Positions 8,045-15,038 of a stretch of DNA of 20,282 nucleotides are shown here, one piece after another; positions within the stretch are counted from its first letter, which is position 1, and each line of letters begins with the position of its first letter. Made by a program: the position numbers and the translations under genes. The stretch comes from an uncultured Plesiomonas sp. (GTDB lineage: Bacteria; Pseudomonadota; Gammaproteobacteria; Enterobacterales; CAMTGL01). The stretch spans positions 1 to 20,282 of the forward strand of contig CAMTGL010000010.1 of the NCBI GenBank assembly GCA_947071955.1, read 5' to 3'. Under the pieces are notes generated by a model. It ran no database searches, had not been told where the DNA came from, and saw only the letters and a list, made by a program, of their open reading frames with translations.

Positions 8045-8149
8045 CTATCTGTTCAGCCTTCGTTTTCCAAATACGACCCCGCATGGTGTGTGAATAATCA
8101 CCACCACGAGTAGAAGAATGAGGGTCAGAACTTGGCCGAATAGCATCAT
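8045..8149 (-). CDS. ilvL: ilv operon leader peptide (IlvL)
   Basis: This 34-codon leader contains seven Leu, six Val and three Ile codons, with the cluster LTLILLLVVVII at about 8-19. It is followed by HTPCG, like PPCG in E. coli IlvL, whose core is VVVIIIPPCG. It senses charged tRNAs for all three branched-chain amino acids. The Cys-Gly codons overlap the strand that forms the antiterminator, and the stop lies about 15 nt before the terminator stem. Two ATGs are adjacent (8149 and 8146), so the start is uncertain by one codon. Only an A-rich stretch with AAAAAG precedes it, so the ribosome site is weak. Confidence 0.9.
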   Translation of the reverse strand: MMLFGQVLTLILLLVVVIIHTPCGVVFGKRRLNR

Positions 8150-8487
8150 TTTATGAATTCTTTTTGTTTTGTTGTTTTTGTTATCTCACGCGCTGAACGG
8201 ATGTGGTCGGTATTACCTCGCAACAGGTTCAACGCCTTGGTCATGCTTTACACAGTAAAAGAGTTACCATAGCTGTTTACTTTTTGACAACGTTTTTTTG
8301 CGAAAATCTTCCCGCTTTTGAATTCATCCCGAATAACAAACTGATTTTAAAGGGTAAAACTAAAGCGGGTTTTACTGCACTGTTTTTGTACTGCAAATTT
8401 TTACTAAACTGTCGGCCACGGATACAGCCAGCGCGTTTATTCAATGTGACCGGTACAGCATTTTTTTCCTTATGTTGGAAACCTGCA
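8150..8487. other. Divergent intergenic region between ilvL and comM
   Basis: This stretch must hold the leftward promoter of the ilv operon and the rightward promoter of comM. On the minus strand TTGTCA (8290-8285) is a good -35 hexamer, but I see no good -10 box at 16-18 bp (TAACTC at 18 bp). On the plus strand TTTACA (8247-8252) is a fair -35, also without a convincing -10. Bases 8161-8180 are almost pure T/G on the plus strand, giving an A-rich leader just before ilvL. The comM frame stays open through part of this region but shows no family similarity there. Confidence 0.5.
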
Positions 8488-10019
8488 ATGTCATTGGCCA
8501 TTATTCACAGCCGCGCCAGTATTGGCGTGCAAGCCCCTGCCGTTACGATTGAGGTGCACCTCAGTCAGGGGCTGCCGGGGTTAACGTTAGTCGGATTAGC
8601 CGAAACCTCAGTCAAAGAGGCACGGGATCGGGTGCGCAGTGCGCTGCTCAACAGTGGGTTTGAATTTCCGGCGCGGCGGATAACCGTTAACCTTGCGCCA
8701 GCCGATCTTCCCAAAGAGGGTGGCCGTTTTGATTTGCCAATAGCACTGGGCATTTTGGCCGCTTCTGGGCAGATCGCCGCTGATAAGCTACCAATGCACG
8801 AATTTATCGGGGAGTTGGCACTGTCGGGTGAGCTGCGTGCAGTCACCGGCGTGATCCCCGCCGCACTCTCGGCACATCAGGTACAGCGACGGCTAATCCT
8901 TGCCACCACCAACGCTGAACAAGCCCAGCTGGTGGCCCATGCCAATCCGCTCTCTGCCCATTCACTACAGGCGGTGTGTGACTATCTCAACGGTAAGGCC
9001 GCACTTGATATGCCGCAACAACAACATTCAGAGGCGGCAGCAAACAGCTATCAGAACGGATCAGGGCTAGATTTGCAGGATATTATCGGTCAGCAGCAGG
9101 CAAAGCGCGCACTGGAGATTGCCGCCAGTGGGCAGCATCACCTGCTGTTACTTGGCCCGCCGGGAACCGGAAAAACCATGCTGGCCAGCCGCCTGCGTGA
9201 TCTGCTGCCGGTAATGAGTGATCAAGAGGCATTGGAAACCGCCGCTATCGGCAGTTTAGTGCATCAAGATATTCATCGTGGAAACTGGAAACAACGGCCA
9301 TTTCGCACGCCGCATCACAGTGCCTCAACAGCAGCGCTGGTGGGTGGCGGCAGTATGCCGCGCCCCGGTGAAATTTCACTATCCCATAACGGCATTTTGT
9401 TTTTAGATGAGTTGCCGGAGTTTGAGCGCGTAAAGTACTCGACGCGCTGCGCGAACCGTTAGAGTCAGGGGAGATTGTGATTTCACGTGCTCAAGCCAAG
9501 GTCTGTTTTCCGGCCCGTTTTCAGCTAATTGCAGCGATGAACCCCAGCCCAACCGGACACTATCAGGGGGTACACAACCGCAGTAACCCTCAGCAGGTGT
9601 TGCGCTATTTAAGCCGTTTATCCGGCCCATTTTTAGACCGTTTTGATCTATCAATTGAAGTGCCTTTGCTGCCGCAGGGGAGCCTGACACAAAACCCACA
9701 ACGTGGTGACAGCAGCCAACAAGTTCGTGAGCGGGTATTGCAAGCACAGCAGCGGCAAAAACAGCGGCGCGGCAAGCTCAATGCGATGCTCAGTAGCCGT
9801 GAAGTGGAGCATGATTGCCGCCTTAGCAGTGCGGACAGTGATTTTCTTGAGCAGACACTCAACCGGCTTGGCCTGTCAGTACGGGCCTACCACCGGATTT
9901 TAAAAGTTGCACGCACTGTTGCTGATTTGGCTGCCGAGGATCATATTCAGCGGGTACACTTGGCCGAAGCGCTCGGGTATCGCGCGATGGATCGGCTGCT
10001 ACAACGCCTGACTCAGTAA
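8488..10019 (+). pseudogene. comM: ComM/YifB AAA+ helicase, interrupted by a frameshift
   Basis: ComM is an AAA+ MCM-like hexameric helicase that drives branch migration during natural transformation; in E. coli the gene is yifB, beside the ilv operon. The start MSLAIIHSRASIGVQAP matches the family. Walker A is GPPGTGKTML and Walker B is ILFLDELPEFER. The frame then breaks: after GAG CGC (9424-9429) five bases (9430-9434) occur where the family needs three, and reading ends at a stop at 9462. From 9435 the frame continues VLDALREPLESGEIVISRA to the normal end at 10019. Removing two bases gives 509 residues, against 506 in E. coli. The cause is either a two-base gain, a one-base loss or a sequencing error. 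The open part downstream could restart at GTG 9477. Confidence 0.9.
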
Positions 10020-10101
10020 GCCTAATGGTAAGCGCTGATAGTCAGTGCAAATTCCGCCTGAATAAAAAATTAACCTAACGATAGGGTTATCCCTTCCCCC
10101 C

Positions 10102-10129
10102 AAAAAAAAACAGGAGCCTGCGGCTCCTG
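10102..10129 (-). terminator. Intrinsic terminator after maoP
   Basis: On the minus strand CAGGAGCC (10129-10122), loop GCA and GGCTCCTG (10118-10111) form a perfect 8-bp stem, followed by nine T. It ends the maoP transcript and shields comM, which converges from the left. Confidence 0.92.
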
Positions 10130-10148
10130 CTGTCTGACTCGTCTTGTT

Positions 10149-10487
10149 TTACTCGTCGTTGTCGGTGTAGTCTTCCACCGCATCTGCCTGCGGTTTTCCA
10201 CCGGATAAGGTGTGAAAACGTTTCGGGCGGCGCGTACGATCACGGTACTTAATCCAGACTTTTTCGTGATCGGTGAGCGGCTGACGCTCATTCTGGCATG
10301 CCGCGACAAAGAGCTGCTCCTCTTCAGTAACAGCCTGCCGCTTTCCTGAGTCTAACTCATCAAATGCACAGCCAAAATGCTCAAGAAGTTGCGCCTCTTT
10401 GATGGTGAAATCGCCGTGACGGGCGAAACCACGCGGATAATGCTTGTTATCGAAGAAACGACGTGTTGTGACAAAGCTTTCCGCCAT
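10149..10487 (-). CDS. maoP: Macrodomain Ori organization protein MaoP (YifE)
   Basis: The protein has 112 residues, the same length as E. coli MaoP, with the same start MAESF and shared blocks DNKHYPRGF, RHGDFTIKEAQLLE and RPKRFHTLSGGKPQ. MaoP acts with the short DNA site maoS near its gene to constrain the Ori macrodomain of the chromosome in enterobacteria. MaoP belongs to a set of proteins that co-occurs with Dam and SeqA, so the host likely has Dam methylation (inference). The gene is divergent from hdfR and has its own terminator. I could not identify a maoS site in 10488-10610. Confidence 0.95.
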   Translation of the reverse strand: MAESFVTTRRFFDNKHYPRGFARHGDFTIKEAQLLEHFGCAFDELDSGKRQAVTEEEQLFVAACQNERQPLTDHEKVWIKYRDRTRRPKRFHTLSGGKPQADAVEDYTDNDE

Positions 10488-10610
10488 ATTGAGACAAGCT
10501 CCTAAACTATCATGGTCGAAGGGTCTATGGCGCGGAGTATTATTGAGCCTTGACGCTGATGTAAAACAAATTATTTTAATCGTGATGATAAGTTTTTTTG
10601 GAGATATGCA

Positions 10611-11447
10611 GTGGATACCGAATTACTGAAAACCTTTATCGTGGTCAGTAAAACCCGCCACTTCGGTAAAGCAGCTGAATCTCTGTTTTTGACCCAATCT
10701 GCGGTCAGCTTCCGAATTCGCCAGCTAGAGACACAACTGAACGTAACGCTGTTCAACCGGCATCGTAACAATATTCAGCTGACACCGGCCGGTGAGCGGT
10801 TAGTGCCCTATGCCAGCAATTTGTTGCAAACTTGGCAACAAGCTCAGCAAGATGTCAGTCAATCGCATCAAATCGCACCATTACGGATAATGGCATCACC
10901 CTGTTTATGGGAGTCGGTACTCGGTGATTTTTTGCACCAGATAAGCCTGCAACATCCGGCGCTACCGCTGCATGCTGAGTACGGCCCATCGCGTACGTTA
11001 CTGCGCCAACTGCTTGAACAGAGTGTGGATTTAGGTTTTAGTTTTGATCAGCCGCGCAGTGATGAATTTACCGCGCAACCTTGCGCAGAAATCTCGTTAC
11101 AATTGTTTGCCTGTAGCGCCACCCAAACGCAAAAAAACCGCACTGAACACTACCATTTCATTGAATGGGGTAGCGGTTTTATGCAGCAGCAAGGAGCATG
11201 GTTTACACCCGATATCCCCCCACGACTGCACAGCCATTCAATGCAGCAGGTTTTGCATCAACTACATCAGAACAAGGGGTGTGCATTTTTACCCGCCAGT
11301 ATGCACGCAGAGCTTGGTTCACTCGGGTTGACGGCAGTTAACGAGATCCCGCCGCTGCCGTTTACCTTGTACGCAATCTGGCCACAAAATAGCCCGCACG
11401 ATGCACTGATCCGCAGCCTGCTGCCGCTGTTAACCACAAACCTATGA
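10611..11447 (+). CDS. hdfR: LysR-type regulator HdfR
   Basis: HdfR is an H-NS-controlled LysR regulator known in E. coli for repressing flhDC. The protein has 278 residues. The helix-turn-helix region (MDTELLKTF at 1-9, RHFGKAAESLFLTQSAVSFR at about 16-35) is almost the same as in E. coli; the effector domain is more diverged. The start is GTG at 10611 with GGAG seven bases upstream; an ATG five bases earlier is out of frame and ends after seven codons. The gene is divergent from maoP across 123 bp, as in E. coli. A different regulon here is possible because the C-terminal domain is poorly conserved. Confidence 0.92.
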   Translation: MDTELLKTFIVVSKTRHFGKAAESLFLTQSAVSFRIRQLETQLNVTLFNRHRNNIQLTPAGERLVPYASNLLQTWQQAQQDVSQSHQIAPLRIMASPCLWESVLGDFLHQISLQHPALPLHAEYGPSRTLLRQLLEQSVDLGFSFDQPRSDEFTAQPCAEISLQLFACSATQTQKNRTEHYHFIEWGSGFMQQQGAWFTPDIPPRLHSHSMQQVLHQLHQNKGCAFLPASMHAELGSLGLTAVNEIPPLPFTLYAIWPQNSPHDALIRSLLPLLTTNL

Positions 11448-11506
11448 CTGAAAATCTGTCACTGCATACCTGCAGCTGAATCTTTGTACGTGAATTTGTA
11501 CATGAC

Positions 11507-11535
11507 AACTCCCCGTCCGCATGGGGCGAGGAGTT
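11507..11535 (+). terminator. Hairpin after hdfR, weak terminator candidate
   Basis: AACTCC (11507-11512) pairs with GGAGTT (11530-11535), with a further CG/CG pair after one mismatch. Only ATTTT a few bases on resembles a T tract, so termination is uncertain. It lies between the convergent hdfR and PepSY genes. Confidence 0.35.
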
Positions 11536-11609
11536 ACGGCATTTTGCTACATATCTGCTCCCGAAAATCAGGAATGACCCATCTTCATGTTTCTTATCAG
11601 ATGCTTGCG

Positions 11610-13139
11610 TTAAAACTGCTCTCTTTCAGGTTGAAGATTTGAGCGCTGACGCTGACATAACCAGAGATAGCGCAGCCAGTCATACAGCAAAAAGACCAGT
11701 AAACTGATACCCATCACCGGCAAACTAAAACCGATCACCAGCGTTGTGGCAATAATCATGACCTGTGGCAGCTTGGGCGCTTTACTGAGCAGCGCAAACG
11801 GTGATCGCAGTGTTCTGGTTTTACGGCGGGTTGGACGGCCTCGCCACCACATCTGATAACCCATGATAACCATCGCCATCAGCCCTGCTGCAACAACAAC
11901 CAGAGCCAGCTCATTGGCCACACCAAAAAGTAGCCCCATGTGCAAATCAATGCCCCAGCGGGTTAATTTGGCGGCTAATGGGTACTGCTCAAAGCGCACC
12001 AGATCGGTAACAGCCAGCGTGAAAGGATTCACCGCAACAGCGTCCACCTGCGTCGGCCAATGGCGGTCTATTTCAACCACACTCCATGCCTGATCAGCCT
12101 TCGCCGGCTGCTTGATTTCAACGTTAGCGGCATCAATACCGGCCTGACGTGCTACGGCTAACACCGTATCATACAGCGTGGCATTCTGTGGTGTGGGAAC
12201 TTCAATGTGATCGTCCGGATCGGCAGCATGATCATGATGACCAGCATGCGGATCTGGCGCTTGATCTAAGGTGCTGACTGGGGCTAGTGAGGTGGAAAGA
12301 GCGGGCGTAGTCCAGCCAAACTGCTGACGCAAAACACCGATGTTATCGCCCGCCCAGCGTGACCATGTCAGACCCGTTGCCGAGAAAAACAGCAAGCCCA
12401 GTAACAAAAATAGCCCCAGCTTCTGATGTAACGTGCGCAGACCGCGCTTTTTTGGTGCAGCCGACACTGTTGATGTCACTGGCGGCACTGTTGTTGCTGC
12501 TAATGTTGCTGTCGGCTCAACAGAAGTCACGGCACTCGTCACCCGATGATTGGGTTTACGCTGACGGTATGCCCACAACAGCAGCCCACCTAACGCTGCC
12601 ACCCACAGCCAAGAAGCGGCCAGCTCACTGTAGTATCGACCCATATCACCCAGTTGCAAATTAACATGCAACTGATCAATCCACGTACGCAGCGGCAATA
12701 CTCCACTGGTACCGTAAGCCACCAGCGCGCCGTGAGTTTTCGCCGTGACCGGATCAACAAACACCGCCAAACGCTCAGACGGATTTAACCCATCGACATT
12801 AAACAGCACCCGCGTATTGTCTCCTTCCGCAGGCGCAGGGCGCACCGCAGACAACGTAGCCTCTGCAGGCGCTATTTTTTTTGCCGACTCAACTTGCTGT
12901 TGCAAAGGCAGCATTTCCCCCTGACTGCTGTTATACAAAAAGTCAGCATACAGACGTGATTCAATTTGCGGAGTAAGGGCATATAAGATCCCGCTGAGAG
13001 CAGCAACTAGCATAAAAGGGCCAACAAATATGCCGACATAGAAATGTAAACGCATTAACAGGGGAACAAACCAACTGCGCGTGGTAGCCATTTGCTGGCG
13101 GCGATCGGTTGTGGGTAAAGTAGAAGAACGTTCAGACAT
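11610..13139 (-). CDS. PepSY-associated transmembrane protein (PepSY_TM family)
   Basis: This 509-residue membrane protein has five predicted helices: about 25-52 (FVPLLMRLHFYVGIFVGPFM), 190-207 (WLWVAALGGLLLWAYR), 238-258, 405-430 and 455-480. Helix 1 with its conserved LHFYVGI and ...SGILYAL is typical of the PepSY_TM family, which includes proteins linked to siderophore and iron use. A loop near residue 295-315 is rich in His and Asp (DPHAGHHDHAADPDDH) and could bind metal. Low-complexity Thr/Val/Ala linkers lie near 205-228. It stands alone, converging on hdfR. The ATG at 13139 has no clear ribosome site; Met17 is an alternative. Substrate and reaction are unknown; a ferric-siderophore reductase role is only an inference. 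Confidence 0.85.
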   Translation of the reverse strand: MSERSSTLPTTDRRQQMATTRSWFVPLLMRLHFYVGIFVGPFMLVAALSGILYALTPQIESRLYADFLYNSSQGEMLPLQQQVESAKKIAPAEATLSAVRPAPAEGDNTRVLFNVDGLNPSERLAVFVDPVTAKTHGALVAYGTSGVLPLRTWIDQLHVNLQLGDMGRYYSELAASWLWVAALGGLLLWAYRQRKPNHRVTSAVTSVEPTATLAATTVPPVTSTVSAAPKKRGLRTLHQKLGLFLLLGLLFFSATGLTWSRWAGDNIGVLRQQFGWTTPALSTSLAPVSTLDQAPDPHAGHHDHAADPDDHIEVPTPQNATLYDTVLAVARQAGIDAANVEIKQPAKADQAWSVVEIDRHWPTQVDAVAVNPFTLAVTDLVRFEQYPLAAKLTRWGIDLHMGLLFGVANELALVVVAAGLMAMVIMGYQMWWRGRPTRRKTRTLRSPFALLSKAPKLPQVMIIATTLVIGFSLPVMGISLLVFLLYDWLRYLWLCQRQRSNLQPEREQF

Positions 13140-13155
13140 TGCAGTGCGAATCCAA

Positions 13156-13173
13156 GTGAATATAGAAATTCAC
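13156..13173. promoter_or_regulatory. Inverted repeat GTGAAT-N6-ATTCAC upstream of the PepSY gene
   Basis: Two perfect 6-bp arms are separated by six bases, 17 bp before the PepSY start codon. This size suits a dimeric repressor site near the transcription start, but the regulator is unknown. Confidence 0.35.
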
Positions 13174-13192
13174 CTGAATGTATATCATGGTT
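13174..13192 (-). promoter_or_regulatory. Possible Fur box in the PepSY gene promoter
   Basis: The minus strand reads ATGATATACATT in its core, which differs at two of twelve positions from the Fur core ATGATAATCATT; over 19 positions I count 11 matches. A possible -10 hexamer TATACA (13184-13179) lies within it. Binding here by iron-loaded Fur would block transcription, which fits a PepSY gene of iron uptake. The match is modest. Confidence 0.35.
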
Positions 13193-13342
13193 TAAAAATC
13201 AACAATCCGCTCAAATAAGAAGCAAATAAGCCTCTTTTTTCGCGATGATTTCTCTTTTTTTATCCCAGTAAAATTATTTTAGATAAAAACCCATTTCACG
13301 GTGTGCTTGTACCCAGCACATTTGTGCATGCCAAGAAAAAAC

Positions 13343-13390
13343 AGAGAAAAAAGAGAAAACAGACAAGCCTGCAGCAGCGGCCTGTCTGTT
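13343..13390 (-). terminator. Intrinsic terminator after dsbA (CPHC copy)
   Basis: On the minus strand ACAGACA (13390-13383) pairs with TGTCTGT (13365-13359), extended by GCC/GGC pairs around a 9-nt loop, and is followed by the T-rich run TTTTCTCTTTTTTC. It lies directly after the dsbA stop. Confidence 0.85.
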
Positions 13391-13397
13391 ACTTAAC

Positions 13398-14030
13398 TTA
13401 ACGTTGCTGAAGCAAGAACTTCACCAAACCATCATATTGCTGGGTAAAGTCAGCTGTGTCTTTGGCTTCAATTCCACCCATATTAATCTGGTACTTACCG
13501 TTAATGATCACGGCCGGTACACCACGAATCTCATAGGTTTGCGCGGCCTGCTCTTGCTTAGCAACCAGCGAGTTGACCATAAAACTGTTCAACGCAGCAT
13601 CATATTCAGTGCCATTCACACCAATGCTTTCAAATGCAGCACGAATATCCTGAGCACTTTTAATGCTTTGCGTTTTCTGAATGCCTTCAAACAGCACCGG
13701 CTGCACTTTCGCCTCAACACCCATCACCATTGCCACAGCCCAAGCACGGGTCAGATCTTTACCCAACGGGCCAAGGAAATTTACGTGATACTGTAAAAAT
13801 TCACCGCCTTCTGGCACAGCTTTTTTAATCTGTGCAGGAAGATGATATGAAAATTCAAAGTCATAGCAGTGCGGGCAATAAAACGAGAAAAATTCCAACG
13901 CTTGCGGTGCGGCAGTGACCGGTTTATCAAAGGTGGTGTACTGCTTGCCATCTGTAAACGTGGTCGCAGTTGCGGCAAAAAGAGGCGTGCTTAACAGCAG
14001 ACCTATCAGCAATGTGCCTATTTTTTTCAT
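13398..14030 (-). CDS. dsbA: Thiol:disulfide interchange protein DsbA, CPHC copy
   Basis: DsbA oxidises cysteine pairs in proteins entering the periplasm and is reoxidised by DsbB. From the ATG at 14030 it has 210 residues: a signal peptide of about 20 (MKKIGTLLIGLLLSTPLFA), then a thioredoxin fold with helical insert. The active site is the classical CPHC (C52-C55) in FFSFYCPHCYDF, and the cis-proline is in RGVPAVIING. The frame opens nine codons earlier, but only this ATG has GAGG six bases upstream and begins a proper signal peptide. It is the second of two dsbA genes, separated from the first by a strong terminator, so it should have its own promoter in 14031-14235. Confidence 0.95.
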   Translation of the reverse strand: MKKIGTLLIGLLLSTPLFAATATTFTDGKQYTTFDKPVTAAPQALEFFSFYCPHCYDFEFSYHLPAQIKKAVPEGGEFLQYHVNFLGPLGKDLTRAWAVAMVMGVEAKVQPVLFEGIQKTQSIKSAQDIRAAFESIGVNGTEYDAALNSFMVNSLVAKQEQAAQTYEIRGVPAVIINGKYQINMGGIEAKDTADFTQQYDGLVKFLLQQR

Positions 14031-14137
14031 GTGTAACCTCGATGTCATTATTTTCAAATAATAGTTTTTAAATCGTATCGGCGGCTACTTTAAGGCAAGG
14101 GTGACTGATCCAGCAATAGTGTGAATGATAAAGTTTT

Positions 14138-14152
14138 GTAAAGACGGAGTAA
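14138..14152 (+). promoter_or_regulatory. CpxR-like site upstream of dsbA (CPHC copy)
   Basis: GTAA (14138-14141) and GTAA (14149-14152) are direct repeats with seven bases between. CpxR sites are tandem GTAA(A) boxes one helical turn apart, and dsbA belongs to the Cpx regulon in E. coli. The spacing here is about one base longer than the common form and the second box is GTAAC, so this is only a candidate. Confidence 0.3.
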
Positions 14153-14170
14153 CATGAAACAGCCAACCCT

Positions 14171-14188
14171 CTGCGCAAAACTGCGCAA
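14171..14188. repeat. Direct repeat CTGCGCAA x2 with a 10-bp period
   Basis: CTGCGCAA occurs at 14171-14178 and again at 14181-14188, exactly one helical turn apart, about 140 bp upstream of dsbA (CPHC copy). Such spacing is typical of tandem binding of a response regulator. No known regulator was matched. Confidence 0.45.
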
Positions 14189-14235
14189 TCTGTTCCATAT
14201 TCAAAAAACAGTTGGGGGATAGAAGTCTGTTCACT

Positions 14236-14276
14236 AAAAACTGCTTGCAGCCTGCGGTGTGCAGACTGCAAACAGT
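14236..14276 (-). terminator. Strong terminator between the two dsbA genes
   Basis: In the minus-strand RNA bases 14276-14240 fold into a 16-bp stem around the loop ACACC, with two G-U pairs where the plus strand would have C-A mismatches. This shows the structure is built for the minus strand. Five T follow (14240-14236). It ends the srkA-dsbA transcript and leaves the second dsbA under separate control. Confidence 0.85.
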
Positions 14277-14321
14277 CAATCGTGCCAACTCAGGTAAAAT
14301 TCACCCTAATTGACACGAGCA

Positions 14322-14342
14322 ACCCAAAAATTATTTTTGGGT
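14322..14342 (-). repeat. Perfect 21-bp palindrome around the dsbA (CPAC copy) stop codon
   Basis: Arms ACCCAAAAAT (14322-14331) and ATTTTTGGGT (14333-14342) flank a single T. The stop TAA (14333-14331) is at the exact centre. It lies 46 bases before the true terminator hairpin and has no clean T tract after it on the minus strand. It resembles the palindrome at the ilvE stop in size and placement. Confidence 0.7.
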
Positions 14343-14954
14343 AAGCAAAAATTTCACAATTTCACCAAATTGCTTAGTGAAATCTTCATTACTTTTCGCA
14401 TCAATTCCGCGCGCTTCGACACGGAATTTACCATTAATGTAGAAAGCCGGCACACCTTCAACCTGAAAATCTTGTGCCGCTTTACTTTGCTGCGCCACAA
14501 ATGAGTTGACCATAAAGCTGTTCAGTGCGGCATCATATTCCTCACCGTTTACCCCGATTTTCTCAAACGCTGCACGAATATCGGCCGGTGTTTTAATGCT
14601 GCGTGATTTTTGAATACCTTCAAATATCACAGGTGCAACTTTATCTTCCACACCCAGCACATTGGCAACCGCCCATGCACGGCTCAAATCTTTTGCTAGT
14701 GGCCCCATAAAATCGACATGGTACTGTTTGAAACTGCCACCACTTGGCACTTCACTGCGCACGGTTTGCGGAATGTGATAGGTGCTTTCAAAAGCAAAAC
14801 AGGCCGGACAGTAAAATGAGAAGAACTCTACCGCTTCCGGTTGTACTGAGGCTGGACGGTCAAGCGCGGTATACTCTTTTCCCTCTTTAAACTGTGCCGC
14901 AGAGACATTTGCAGCCAGCACCAGCGAGGCCAACGTAAGCCAAATTTTTTTCAT
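14331..14954 (-). CDS. dsbA: DsbA paralog with CPAC active site
   Basis: This 207-residue periplasmic thiol oxidase starts MKKIWLTLASLVLAANVSA, a signal peptide very like that of E. coli DsbA. The fold and helical insert are complete, and the cis-proline loop is EGVPAFYING. The active site, however, reads FFSFYCPACFAF: CPAC (C49-C52) instead of CPHC. In E. coli DsbA the His between the cysteines helps make it strongly oxidising, so this protein is probably a weaker oxidant. By place, directly after srkA, it is the counterpart of E. coli dsbA. AAGGA lies nine bases before the ATG, and a TATAAT (15011-15006, minus strand) in the 84-nt gap could be a -10 box, though no good -35 is seen. Confidence 0.93.
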   Translation of the reverse strand: MKKIWLTLASLVLAANVSAAQFKEGKEYTALDRPASVQPEAVEFFSFYCPACFAFESTYHIPQTVRSEVPSGGSFKQYHVDFMGPLAKDLSRAWAVANVLGVEDKVAPVIFEGIQKSRSIKTPADIRAAFEKIGVNGEEYDAALNSFMVNSFVAQQSKAAQDFQVEGVPAFYINGKFRVEARGIDAKSNEDFTKQFGEIVKFLLTQK

Positions 14955-15038
14955 GCAGAATAATCCTTTTAATTCTTAAAGTGACAATAAGTTATTTTTA
15001 TCGGCATTATAGGGATAACCCGTACCCTACCGCTACTC

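Noticed and set aside
7829..8113. Rightward 94-codon open frame across the ilv leader
   Set aside because: It is antisense to ilvL, the attenuator and the small frames and has no ribosome site or recognisable domain.
8203..8487. Upstream in-frame extension of comM
   Set aside because: The composition is low-complexity and hydrophobic without family similarity; the family start MSLAIIHSRA is at 8488.
10488..10610. Search for a maoS site between maoP and hdfR
   Set aside because: I do not recall the exact 17-bp motif well enough to claim a match; no call made.
10606..10629. ATG five bases before the hdfR start
   Set aside because: It is out of frame and stops after seven codons; the GTG at 10611 fits the family start and the ribosome site spacing.
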